A stretch of 21,219 nucleotides of DNA from Candidatus Nomurabacteria bacterium (GCA_003518045.1 DOZK01000009.1:1-21219); one strand, 5' to 3'; positions 1-6,237 are shown, counted from the first letter of the stretch. Notes: generated by a model not told the origin, from the sequence alone. Numbers and translations: made by a program.

Positions 1-20
1 TACTGTTTTGTATTATAGGA

Positions 21-57
21 ACCGCCCGCCAGACACGAAGTCCTAGCGGGTGGCACC
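21..57 (-). terminator. Terminator-like hairpin after the 39-aa peptide gene
   Basis: Arms CCGCCCGC and GCGGGTGG pair with one G-T wobble around an inner GAC/GTC helix. The hairpin lies just past the stop of the small minus-strand gene. The T-run behind it is weak, so it could also be a structured repeat. Confidence 0.45.
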
Positions 58-72
58 ATGCGCTTTGTCTTG

Positions 73-192
73 TCACGAAATTATTGAAAGCGCCATAAAA
101 CCAGCGATGACTAACATCGTGACGATGTTGGCCATCAATGTTATTCTTTGGGTAGGTTCCAATCTCTTCCAAAACAGAGATAACTTGTTCAT
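73..192 (-). CDS. Small single-pass membrane peptide, 39 aa, unrecognised
   Basis: An ORF of 39 codons starts with ATG at 192. GGAG lies 6 nt upstream, and a good promoter (TTGACA, 17-nt spacer, TATAAA) lies at 216-244. The product has a basic, aromatic N-terminus (residues 1-17, with FWKR) followed by a hydrophobic stretch at about residues 19-38, so it is probably a single membrane-spanning peptide with almost nothing on the far side. A hairpin follows the stop. The gene is divergent from obg, with the two promoters 7 nt apart. I do not recognise a family. The promoter, Shine-Dalgarno, ORF and hairpin together support a real gene, but 39 codons is short enough that chance cannot be excluded. 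Its strong Shine-Dalgarno matches the other small accessory genes here, not the housekeeping genes. Confidence 0.55.
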   Translation of the reverse strand: MNKLSLFWKRLEPTQRITLMANIVTMLVIAGFMALSIIS

Positions 193-215
193 AAATAACT
201 CCAATGTTGAACAAG

Positions 216-244
216 TTTATATAATTTATTATTACTTGTGTCAA
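216..244 (-). promoter_or_regulatory. Promoter of the 39-aa peptide gene
   Basis: On the minus strand TTGACA (239-244) and TATAAA (216-221) are separated by 17 nt, a near-consensus housekeeping promoter, with the ATG 23 nt further on. Confidence 0.6.
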
Positions 245-251
245 TAGCAAC

Positions 252-280
252 TTGCAAAAGTCCTTTAAATATGGTATAAT
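252..280 (+). promoter_or_regulatory. Promoter of obg
   Basis: TTGCAA (252-257), a 17-nt spacer and TATAAT (275-280) match a sigma-70-type promoter. Transcription would start near 287 and give a leader of about 115 nt before the chosen obg start. Confidence 0.65.
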
Positions 281-300
281 TTTAGTCTGTAAAGTCAAAA

Positions 301-323
301 GCCTGCCTCGACGGCAAGGCGAG
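301..323. repeat. GC-rich CCTGCC/GGCAGG-type dispersed repeat, copy 1
   Basis: A short GC-rich near-palindrome (GCCTGCCTCG then ACGGCAAGGC) interrupts the AAAGTC word repeat in the obg leader. The reverse complement of the same unit interrupts another repeat at 8201-8220, so it behaves as a small nested repeat. Confidence 0.5.
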
Positions 324-385
324 TCCATAAAGTCAAAAGTAAATGCATTTGCATCTACTTTACAAACTTTAAGGACTTTATGGAC
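323..385. repeat. Inverted repeat in the obg 5' leader
   Basis: GTCCATAAAGTC (323-334) and GACTTTATGGAC (374-385) are perfect 12-bp arms. An inner near-palindrome is built on ATGCATTTGCAT. The structure ends 15 nt before the obg start and overlaps an upstream in-frame ATG at 380. It could affect obg expression, but it also belongs to the intergenic AAAGTC word-repeat family seen near 8700 and 15070. Confidence 0.6.
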
Positions 386-400
386 TTTCGACTAATTCTT

Positions 401-1375
401 ATGTTAATCGACAATGTAACCCTAAAAGTAAAAGCTGGAGCTGGTGGAACTGGCGTTGTTCGTTGGCGCCGTGAAAAAGGTATTCCTTACGGAGGCCCAG
501 CTGGAGGTGATGGTGGAAAAGGTGGAGATGTTTATTTTCGCGTTATTCGTGATATTCAAGCGCTCTCTGTTTATAAACATAAAAAAGAATGGGATGCAAA
601 TGAAGGAGAGGCCGGACAGAAGCGTAGTATGCACGGAGGAAATGCTGAGGATTTATATTTGCAAGTTCCACTCGGTGCGGTTATTTATAATCGTGAATAT
701 GACAAAACTTATGAATGTTTAGAAGAAGGAGATTTTGTAGTTCTTCGTGGTGGAAAAGGTGGATTAGGAAATGAACAATTTAAAACCGCGACAAACCGCG
801 CACCAGAAGAGTTTACAAAAGGTGAACGTGGAGAATTTGCTACTTTTGATATTGAATTAAAATTAATTGCTGATGTCGGTCTTATTGGATTACCAAATGC
901 TGGGAAGTCATCACTTTTAAACGCGTTAACTAGAGCTGGTGCAAAAATCGGGGACTATCCTTTCACAACTCTTGAGCCAAATCTTGGTGCATATTTCGGT
1001 TATGTACTCGCAGATATTCCAGGACTTATTGAAGGAGCAAGCGAAGGAAAAGGATTAGGACATAAATTTCTTCGTCATATTACAAGAACAAGAGTACTTG
1101 TGCATTTGGTATCTGCAGAAAATGAAGAAGTTGGAAAAGTTTATACAACTATTCGTGAAGAACTTGGAAAATATGATGCCGAACTTTTGAAGCGTGAAGA
1201 AATTATTGTACTTTCAAAAATAGATACAGTAAATGAAAAAGAAATGAAAGCAAAAGTGAAAGAACTCGCCAAAGTTTCAAAAAATAAAAATATAATTACA
1301 CTTTCACTTTATGAAGACAAGACAGTGAAGGATTTTGGAGACGGGTTGGTACAGATGTTGGGCGTTAGGAGTTAG
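401..1375 (+). CDS. obg: GTPase Obg/CgtA, ribosome-associated
   Basis: A 324-aa Obg-family GTPase, which in bacteria acts on the large ribosomal subunit and links its assembly to growth and stress. The N-terminal glycine-rich Obg fold (about residues 1-155) has the hallmark run GGPAGGDGGKGG at 32-43. The G domain shows G1 GLPNAGKS (163-170), G3 DIPG (205-208) and G4 SKID (272-275); G4 has Ser where NKxD is usual. There is no long C-terminal extension. I chose ATG 401 because MLIDNVTLKVKAG aligns with the usual Obg start; the in-frame ATG at 380 lies in a repeat arm. No Shine-Dalgarno is visible. The last codons GTT AGG AGT TAG belong to an intergenic TTAGGAG repeat, so the VRS tail and the stop are repeat-derived. 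The gene is convergent with gatB. Confidence 0.97.
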   Translation: MLIDNVTLKVKAGAGGTGVVRWRREKGIPYGGPAGGDGGKGGDVYFRVIRDIQALSVYKHKKEWDANEGEAGQKRSMHGGNAEDLYLQVPLGAVIYNREYDKTYECLEEGDFVVLRGGKGGLGNEQFKTATNRAPEEFTKGERGEFATFDIELKLIADVGLIGLPNAGKSSLLNALTRAGAKIGDYPFTTLEPNLGAYFGYVLADIPGLIEGASEGKGLGHKFLRHITRTRVLVHLVSAENEEVGKVYTTIREELGKYDAELLKREEIIVLSKIDTVNEKEMKAKVKELAKVSKNKNIITLSLYEDKTVKDFGDGLVQMLGVRS

Positions 1376-1487
1376 GAGTTAAGAAAAATTGTTAGAAGTT
1401 AGGGGTTAGGAGTTAGATGTTAATACAAATACTAAAGCGCGCCGTAGGCGCGCTTTTGCATTAACTCCTAACCCCTAACTTCTAACA
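1366..1487. repeat. TTAGGAG-family repeat with 26-bp perfect arms, between obg and gatB
   Basis: Positions 1390-1415 and 1462-1487 are exact reverse complements over 26 bp, made of GTTAGRRGTTAG words. The centre holds a second perfect hairpin at 1434-1456: AAAGCGCGCC, loop GTA, GGCGCGCTTT, then TTTT. It lies between two convergent genes and probably acts as a two-way terminator. The repeat starts inside obg, where it supplies the stop codon. Confidence 0.85.
1434..1457. terminator. Bidirectional terminator, obg/gatB
   Basis: A 10-bp GC-rich stem with a 3-nt GTA loop is followed by T residues on the plus strand and preceded by A residues, so it can end transcription from both convergent genes. 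Confidence 0.7.
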
Positions 1488-1499
1488 AATATTAACAAG

Positions 1500-2999
1500 C
1501 TAGTTATTAATATTAGTTGTAGATTGTAGACTCTCCTTCAGTAATTGTTGAAATACCCCTGGGTTTCCTGCTCCTTTAGACTTCTTCATACATTGACCGA
1601 CGAAATACATAAACATACTTTCTTGTCCTGCTCTATAATCAGCGACTTGCTTAGGATTATCTTCTAACACTTCCGCAACAATAGATTTCAAAAGCTCAGG
1701 ATCATTTTTTTGTATCATACCTAATTGCTCTGCTGTAACACGTGTATCTAATTTTTTATCAGCAAGTAATTTTGGAAGTAAATCTTTTGCGCCACGTGAT
1801 GAAAGCTCGCCACTTACAACCATTTCAATTAAAGTTTTAAATGAAGTTGTTCCTGGTAAAGTCTCCTCTGTAATTTCTAATCCTTCTTTTTTTAATAAAC
1901 CTAAAATATCAGAAATTAAATAATTCGCTGATAGTTGTGCAAAGTTCGCATCTTTTCCATCGACTACTGTATCAAAAAATGAAGACAAAAGCGGGGAGTC
2001 AGTGAGTATTTCTATACTGTCGTCCTTTAGACCAAAAACTTTAGCAAATCTCGCACGTTTAGCGACAGGAAGTTCAGGGAGCGAGTTTCTAATTTCATCT
2101 AAATTAAATAATTTACTTAAATATAATTTTGGTAAATCTGGATCTGGAAAATAGCGATAGTCGTGAGCATTTTCTTTTTTACGTTGTGAAAAAGTAGATT
2201 GTTTAGTGTCATCCCATCCTCTAGTTTCTTGTACAACAGCACCACCCTCTTCAATGAGAGCGATGTGGCGTGCTACTTCATAATTTATTGCACCGAAAAC
2301 AGAAGCGAATGAATTTATATTTTTTACTTCAACTTTTGTACCTAGTCCTTTGTATCTGTCCGCATTGTTCTGTATTCCTTCTGCGACCTTCTGCGTTCCG
2401 TCTGCGTTATTCTGCGATCTCGGTGCAACCGAGATATTGGCCTCAATTCTCATTTGTCCCATTTCCATATTTGCCTCAGATGCTCCGACATAACGAAGTA
2501 TGCGTTGTAATTCACGCGCAAAAGCTACTGCTTGCTCAGCAGAATGTATCACAGGCTCGGTTACTAATTCCATAAGTGGAACTCCAGCGCGATTGTAATC
2601 AACGAGAGTTGTACCACCAACGTGTGAGGACTTTGCAGTATCTTCTTCGAGGTGAATACGAGTAAGTTCTACATCGTTAATTTTGCCACCGGAGACGATA
2701 GGGAACTTATATTGCGTAATTTGATAGCCTTTTGGAATATCTGGGTAAAAGTAGTTTTTTCGGTCAAATTCGGTGAAATCTGCGATATTTGAGCCAACAG
2801 CGCACCCTACAGTCATAACCTTCTTTATGGCCTCTTTATTGGCCACTGGGAGGGTTCCTGGGTGTGCCATGCACACTTCACAGATGTTTTGGTTAGGTCT
2901 TTTCTCCATTGGGTCGTTTTTACAACCACACCACATTTTTGAGTTGGTGTGAAGCTCCGCGTGAATTTCTAATCCTATTGTTGTTATATAGTCTGACAT
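1500..2999 (-). CDS. gatB: Asp/Glu-tRNA amidotransferase subunit B
   Basis: A 499-aa GatB. This subunit of the GatCAB complex activates Glu-tRNA(Gln) or Asp-tRNA(Asn) for amidation; its partners GatA and GatC are not in the window. The N-terminus TTIGLEIHAEL is characteristic. Cys24, Cys26, Cys40 and Cys43 form the expected zinc site. The conserved DYNRAGVPLMELVTEP (134-149) and HDYRYFPDPDLP regions are present, followed by the helical C-terminal tRNA-binding (YqeY-like) domain. An unusual stretch of about 24 residues (194-217, rich in Q, N, A and D) lies between SVAP and LGTKVEVKN, where the family normally has about 6-8; its DNA is built of CGCAGAA-like words. The ATG at 2999 lies 7 nt after a TATAAT box with no Shine-Dalgarno, suggesting a leaderless mRNA. 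Confidence 0.97.
   Translation of the reverse strand: MSDYITTIGLEIHAELHTNSKMWCGCKNDPMEKRPNQNICEVCMAHPGTLPVANKEAIKKVMTVGCAVGSNIADFTEFDRKNYFYPDIPKGYQITQYKFPIVSGGKINDVELTRIHLEEDTAKSSHVGGTTLVDYNRAGVPLMELVTEPVIHSAEQAVAFARELQRILRYVGASEANMEMGQMRIEANISVAPRSQNNADGTQKVAEGIQNNADRYKGLGTKVEVKNINSFASVFGAINYEVARHIALIEEGGAVVQETRGWDDTKQSTFSQRKKENAHDYRYFPDPDLPKLYLSKLFNLDEIRNSLPELPVAKRARFAKVFGLKDDSIEILTDSPLLSSFFDTVVDGKDANFAQLSANYLISDILGLLKKEGLEITEETLPGTTSFKTLIEMVVSGELSSRGAKDLLPKLLADKKLDTRVTAEQLGMIQKNDPELLKSIVAEVLEDNPKQVADYRAGQESMFMYFVGQCMKKSKGAGNPGVFQQLLKESLQSTTNINN
2350..2420 (-). repeat. CGCAGAA word repeat inside gatB
   Basis: On the minus strand, variants of CGCAGAANN recur about six times, with more regular wording than the flanking codons. 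They code for the extra residues 194-217 of GatB. The style matches the intergenic word repeats in this window, so an in-frame repeat insertion is likely. Confidence 0.55.
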
Positions 3000-3006
3000 G
3001 GGTATG

Positions 3007-3012
3007 ATTATA
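3007..3012 (-). promoter_or_regulatory. -10 box of gatB, leaderless arrangement
   Basis: The minus strand reads TGC-TATAAT, then 7 nt, then ATG. A start site the usual 6-8 nt after the -10 would coincide with the start codon. No Shine-Dalgarno exists. Confidence 0.6.
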
Positions 3013-3045
3013 GCAAATATTTTTAGATTGTTCGATAGGAATAGA

Positions 3046-3183
3046 TTCGTTAGGAGTTAGACGTTAGGAGTAGAGTAACAAAATATAGTTAGGAGTTAGA
3101 TGTTAGAAGTTAGGAGTCTAATACAAATTCTAAATCAATTCGCAGGTATTTTTGAGTTAAACTCCTAACCTCTAACTCCTAAC
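3046..3183. repeat. TTAGGAG-family inverted repeat between gatB and miaA
   Basis: Words of the GTTAGGAGTTAG type run along 3046-3120, and their reverse complements along 3159-3183, with imperfect pairing around an AT-rich centre. The right arm runs into the end of miaA and provides its last codons and stop. Confidence 0.75.
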
Positions 3184-4056
3184 TTCTGCATTTCCCATGT
3201 ATTTCTTATTCCACGTCTGTTGCCTTTTCGCATATTGCATACTTTTTGTAATAATTTCTTGTTTCATACTTTGCCACGCCGTAGCAAAAAGCGAAGGCTG
3301 GGTCTTTTCATCAATTTTATTTTCAAGAAATTTTGCAATTGCTACATATTCAAGTCCAAATTTTTTCATAGAGTTACTATTGTAACCACGCGCCATAATA
3401 TTTTTTACTTCATCAGTCATACCAATTGCTAATCTTTTTTCTAAACGCTTTGTTATACGTTCACGTAATATTTCACGTGTAGGATTTAGTAAATATATTT
3501 TTGTATTATATAAAAGTTTTGGAGTTTTTTGTTTTGGAACCTTTCCAATAGCTTCGACTATTTCTAAAGCACGAATAAGACGTGGGCGATTGTGGGGGTC
3601 AATTGCTGATGCTCGGGCGGGGTCGCGCGCCAGCAGGCGCGCGACCAATTCTTCTGTTTTTAACTTTTCTAATTCCTCACGTAATTTTTTATTTGGTCCA
3701 ACATGCGGGATTTGAGTATCAAAAATTAAAGCATCGATGTATTGGCCAGTGCCACCACAAATTATTGGGGTTTTTCCACGAGAAAGAATATCTTTTAGAA
3801 TTGGAATTGTGTCGCGCGCGAAGCGCGCGACACTTACTTCTTCATCTAATTCATAAACAGAAAGCATATGATGCTTCACACCTCTCATCTCTTCTTCTGT
3901 AATTTTTCCTGTCCCAATATCTAAATATTTATAAACTTGTCTTGAATCAGCAGAGATAATTTCCCCGTTATTTTTTAAAGCTAAGTCCACAGCAAAATCA
4001 CTTTTACCACTGGCTGTAGGGCCGACCACTACAATTATTTTTTCTAGCTCGTTCAT
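3172..4056 (-). CDS. miaA: tRNA dimethylallyltransferase
   Basis: A 294-aa MiaA, which transfers the dimethylallyl group to A37 of tRNAs reading UNN codons, including leucine tRNAs such as the two in this window. It shows the P-loop GPTASGKS (12-19), the DSRQVYK segment (37-43), GGTGQY (101-106) and RPRLIRALEIVE. The ATG at 4056 lies 6 nt after a TAGAAT -10 box, without a Shine-Dalgarno. Two GC-rich perfect palindromes sit in this AT-rich gene and encode VSVARFARDT (74-83) and VARLLARD (138-145). Both segments align with normal MiaA positions, so they have altered codons and residues without changing length much. The last codons GTT AGG AGT TAG come from the TTAGGAG repeat, giving the same VRS tail as Obg. 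Confidence 0.97.
   Translation of the reverse strand: MNELEKIIVVVGPTASGKSDFAVDLALKNNGEIISADSRQVYKYLDIGTGKITEEEMRGVKHHMLSVYELDEEVSVARFARDTIPILKDILSRGKTPIICGGTGQYIDALIFDTQIPHVGPNKKLREELEKLKTEELVARLLARDPARASAIDPHNRPRLIRALEIVEAIGKVPKQKTPKLLYNTKIYLLNPTREILRERITKRLEKRLAIGMTDEVKNIMARGYNSNSMKKFGLEYVAIAKFLENKIDEKTQPSLFATAWQSMKQEIITKSMQYAKRQQTWNKKYMGNAEVRS
3621..3646. repeat. GC-rich palindrome inside miaA, copy 1
   Basis: GGTCGCGCGCC, loop AGCA, GGCGCGCGACC is a perfect 11-bp stem in an AT-rich gene. It shares the core GTCGCGCGC/GCGCGCGAC with the second copy at 3809-3833. Confidence 0.8.
3809..3833. repeat. GC-rich palindrome inside miaA, copy 2
   Basis: GTGTCGCGCGC, loop GAA, GCGCGCGACAC is a perfect 11-bp stem with the same core as the copy at 3621-3646 and a different loop. 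Confidence 0.8.
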
Positions 4057-4062
4057 AAGTGC

Positions 4063-4068
4063 ATTCTA
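4063..4068 (-). promoter_or_regulatory. -10 box of miaA, leaderless arrangement
   Basis: The minus strand reads TAGAAT, 6 nt, ATG, with no Shine-Dalgarno. The overlapping TATAGA is an alternative hexamer. Confidence 0.5.
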
Positions 4069-4194
4069 TAGTTTTTTGATATAAAAACAAGGTATCTAAA
4101 AAATTTTCAATTATCAATTTCCAATTTTCAAAAAAGTCATAAATCTAAATTTATGTTAGAATAGTCTAACCTCTAACTCCTAACTTTTATATTT

Positions 4195-4425
4195 ATGTTA
4201 ATACTCTATACCAAAAATAATTGTCCATATTGTGAAAAAGTTAAGCGTGTTTTTGCTGAACGTAGATTAACCTACGAAGAAAGAAATATTGATGACGAGC
4301 AATTTTTAAATGAAGTGAGAGCATTAGGTGCAAAAACCATGCCTTTTATGCATGATACAACTGCAAATGTGGCAATGGGGGAATCAGATGACATTATTGA
4401 TTACGCAAGCGAGTATTCCTTCTAG
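4195..4425 (+). CDS. Glutaredoxin-like thiol-disulfide oxidoreductase
   Basis: A 76-aa single-domain glutaredoxin. The dithiol motif CPYC (10-13) follows the first beta strand (MLILYTKNN), and TMPF carries the cis-proline of the thioredoxin fold. The length matches the GrxC/NrdH class; NrdH or a glutathione-type glutaredoxin cannot be told apart from this. A peroxiredoxin gene follows on the same strand, so a role in recycling it or another reductase is plausible but not shown. A possible -10 (TAGAAT, 4157-4162) lies 32 nt upstream, and no Shine-Dalgarno is visible. Confidence 0.9.
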   Translation: MLILYTKNNCPYCEKVKRVFAERRLTYEERNIDDEQFLNEVRALGAKTMPFMHDTTANVAMGESDDIIDYASEYSF

Positions 4426-4432
4426 AAGACAA

Positions 4433-4580
4433 GTTAGAGGTTAGGCGTTAGAAGTTAGAAGTAAAGTAACAAAATGCAGTTAAGAGCTAACAGTTAGGGG
4501 TTAGAAGTTAAATACAAATACCGAAGCGCGTCGTAGGCGCGCTTCGGTATTAAAACTCCTAACCTCTAACTTCTAACACC
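4433..4580. repeat. TTAGGAG-family repeat with central palindrome, after the glutaredoxin gene
   Basis: GTTAG-type words at 4433-4510 and CTAAC-type words at 4557-4578 flank a perfect 14-bp stem (AATACCGAAGCGCG at 4517-4530, its complement at 4538-4551, loop TCGTAGG). The build is the same as at 1366-1487, but here it separates two co-directional genes. Confidence 0.8.
4517..4551 (+). terminator. Hairpin terminator between glutaredoxin and peroxiredoxin genes
   Basis: A perfect 14-bp stem with a 7-nt loop follows the glutaredoxin gene. It implies separate transcripts for the two redox genes. Confidence 0.55.
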
Positions 4581-4597
4581 CACTTCTCCCCAAGTGC

Positions 4598-4603
4598 TAT
4601 AAT
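4598..4603 (+). promoter_or_regulatory. Extended -10 of the peroxiredoxin gene
   Basis: TGC-TATAAT is an extended -10. The -35 is poor. The leader would be about 90 nt and includes tandem AATAACTAATAACT words. Confidence 0.5.
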
Positions 4604-4698
4604 ATACTTCTCCCGATATACGATAAATATGACAAAACAAGATACAAAATTGTAATTTACTAATAACTAATAACTAATAACGAATAACTATTAAAAAC

Positions 4699-5331
4699 AT
4701 GACAACAGAAAATAATACATGTGGATGTGGAGCGTGCGACGGAATGTTGGATATGAATGATTACAGTGGATCATTAATTGGTACAGAGATGCCACACTTT
4801 TCTATGCCAGCATATGTTGATGGAAAAGTTAAAACTCTATCTTTGGCAGATTACAAAGATAAGTGGTATGTGCTTTTCTTTTATCCAGCGGATTTTACTT
4901 TTGTTTGTCCAACAGAATTAGAAGAATTAGCAAATGTATATGAACAATTTAAAACAATTGGATGCGAAATAATTTCTGTATCAACAGATACCGCTTATGC
5001 ACATAAAGCATGGCAAGATGTTTCGCCAGCAATTAAAAAAGTAAAATATCCAATGGCGTCTGATGCAAATCATCAATTGAGTACATATTGTAATGTCTTA
5101 ATTGATGAAGAGGGAATGGCATTACGTGGAACATTTATTGTTGACCCAGATGGAGTTATAAAAAGTATGGAAGTGAATGATAATTCAATTGGACGGTCTG
5201 CAAAAGAATTATTACGTAAAGTAAAGGCTGCACAATTTGTGCGTGAACACGGTGATCAAGTTTGTCCTGCTTCTTGGGAAGAAGGAGATGAGACTTTAAC
5301 ACCAGGAATGGATTTGGTGGGGAAAATCTAG
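4699..5331 (+). CDS. AhpC/Prx1-type 2-Cys peroxiredoxin
   Basis: A 210-aa typical 2-Cys peroxiredoxin that would reduce H2O2 and organic peroxides. The peroxidatic Cys70 lies in FTFVCPTE and the resolving Cys189 in VCPASW; FYPADFTF and RGTFIVDPDG are family signatures. Length is normal for AhpC plus a short extension: residues 1-20 add three cysteines (8, 10, 13; CGCGAC) before the domain, which is unusual and could bind metal or form an extra disulfide. Cys89 and Cys131 are further non-canonical cysteines. The glutaredoxin gene upstream is a candidate electron donor. An 18-bp terminator follows. Confidence 0.95.
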   Translation: MTTENNTCGCGACDGMLDMNDYSGSLIGTEMPHFSMPAYVDGKVKTLSLADYKDKWYVLFFYPADFTFVCPTELEELANVYEQFKTIGCEIISVSTDTAYAHKAWQDVSPAIKKVKYPMASDANHQLSTYCNVLIDEEGMALRGTFIVDPDGVIKSMEVNDNSIGRSAKELLRKVKAAQFVREHGDQVCPASWEEGDETLTPGMDLVGKI

Positions 5332-5364
5332 GACAGTTTCAAGTTCCCAGTTTTTAGTTTCAAG

Positions 5365-5403
5365 AAAATATAGGACGGACGCTTTGCGTCCGTCCTATAT
5401 TTT
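5365..5403 (+). terminator. Terminator of the peroxiredoxin gene
   Basis: A perfect 18-bp stem (left arm 5365-5382, right arm 5386-5403) with loop TTT and core GGACGGACGC. Its A-rich and T-rich ends let it work in both directions, which suits the minus-strand operon that converges on it. Confidence 0.8.
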
Positions 5404-5423
5404 AATATATGGTTTTTTACATT

Positions 5424-5447
5424 AAAAAAACCTGACACATGGTCAGG
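5424..5447 (-). terminator. Terminator of the coupled two-gene operon
   Basis: The minus strand reads CCTGAC, loop CATGT, GTCAGG and then seven T, a classical Rho-independent terminator 40 nt past the stop of the downstream gene. Confidence 0.85.
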
Positions 5448-5486
5448 CGGCAACACATTTCAGTGTTACACTTTTTTTGTTACCAC

Positions 5487-5756
5487 TCACGTGGCGAATT
5501 TTAGCGGTCCCATTTCTTGCCCCCTAAGGGTCAAGGAAAAGAACCTCTTATTGTGCCTAAATGGCCGGCAGACTAGTCTGCCACGGACCATCGATTTAAT
5601 TTCAAGTAAAACCTCCTCCGGTGTTACTTCAAGCCTGAGAGCAAGCGCCCAAACAGTCAGGCAAATTTGCTCACTGACCGCCGTCTCTCGTCGCCCTGTT
5701 GCCAGACTCTTGATTATTTCTTTTCTCAAGTCTGGATTTGTTGCGGAGTTCTTCAT
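5487..5756 (-). CDS. Winged-helix-like small protein, 89 aa
   Basis: Second gene of a coupled pair. Its ATG overlaps the upstream stop as ATGA (5756-5753), and it has no convincing Shine-Dalgarno of its own, which points to translational coupling. The product is basic. Helices at about 9-20, 31-43 and 46-58 are followed by a probable beta hairpin (residues 62-77, FRHNKRFFSLTLRG). That order fits a winged helix-turn-helix, so a small DNA-binding regulator is a reasonable guess; no family is recognised. A longer ORF reaching 5807 exists, but its first 17 residues overlap the upstream gene and lack a start signal. A strong terminator follows. Confidence 0.7.
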   Translation of the reverse strand: MKNSATNPDLRKEIIKSLATGRRETAVSEQICLTVWALALRLEVTPEEVLLEIKSMVRGRLVCRPFRHNKRFFSLTLRGQEMGPLKFAT

Positions 5757-5953
5757 TGCGGCCTGTTGGTGCTGACACACTGGTCGACACCGCCAGTTGA
5801 AGGACATTTGTTAGTACGAACGAGTTTGCAACATACCTCTTCAAAAGCAGGTAAAGTGCAACTGGCAGTTTTTATTTTTTCGACCGTAGCCTGGACTCGC
5901 AGGTTATGGCTGATTTGTTTGTCAACAGGTATTTTAATGTTTGTTTTTGCCAC
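5753..5953 (-). CDS. Small Cys-containing protein, 66 aa, unrecognised
   Basis: First gene of a two-gene operon. It starts with GTG at 5953, chosen because AAGGAG lies 6 nt upstream. The product is hydrophilic and basic with five cysteines (32, 41, 42, 50, 59) and no membrane segment. I recognise no family. The ATGA overlap with the winged-helix-like gene suggests the two proteins are made together, as in toxin-antitoxin or regulator-partner pairs, but no toxin signature is visible. The operon is richer in GC than its neighbours and uses a strong Shine-Dalgarno, unlike the housekeeping genes. Confidence 0.65.
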   Translation of the reverse strand: MAKTNIKIPVDKQISHNLRVQATVEKIKTASCTLPAFEEVCCKLVRTNKCPSTGGVDQCVSTNRPQ

Positions 5954-6104
5954 GAGTAGCTCCTTCGTTGGTTGTTGAAATTTCCCGCACAGTTTTTATT
6001 AATGTACAGAGAATAATATCCTACCACCATTTTTAATGATATGCTAGTATATCTAAAGATAGTTTATAGGTTTTAGGTGGTAGGTTGTAGAATAATAAAC
6101 ACAA

Positions 6105-6185
6105 GCCGGAGTGGCGGAATGGTAGACGCGCACGACTCAAAATCGTGTATCGAAAGGTGTGGAGGTTCGAGTCCTCTCTCCGGCA
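6105..6185 (+). tRNA. tRNA-Leu(CAA)
   Basis: A class II tRNA with acceptor arms GCCGGAG (6105-6111) and CTCCGGC (6178-6184), and discriminator A at 6185. The anticodon stem CACGA/TCGTG encloses loop CTCAAAA, giving anticodon CAA. A variable arm is present, as is the T arm GGAGG-TTCGAGT-CCTCT. CCA is not encoded. It reads UUG and is a likely MiaA substrate (A36-A37). Confidence 0.95.
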
Positions 6186-6188
6186 CAT

Positions 6189-6231
6189 GAATACAAAAAG
6201 ACCAGCTGATTTTGCTGGTCTTTTTGTATTC
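6189..6231 (+). terminator. Terminator of tRNA-Leu(CAA)
   Basis: An 18-bp stem (GAATACAAAAAGACCAGC and its complement), loop TGATTTT, with a T-rich right arm, begins 3 nt past the tRNA. Confidence 0.8.
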
Positions 6232-6237
6232 ACCTTG

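Noticed and set aside
50..247. 65-aa plus-strand ORF at the left edge
   Set aside because: It is antisense to the 39-aa gene, has no Shine-Dalgarno, begins inside a hairpin and ends in low-complexity AT-rich sequence.
380..400. Upstream ATG as the obg start
   Set aside because: It lies within a repeat arm and the extra seven residues have no counterpart at the Obg N-terminus.
1366..1487. GTTAGG-like repeats as telomeres or a CRISPR array
   Set aside because: The words are degenerate, lie between genes at many sites and in both orientations, and lack regular repeat-spacer spacing; no cas genes are present.
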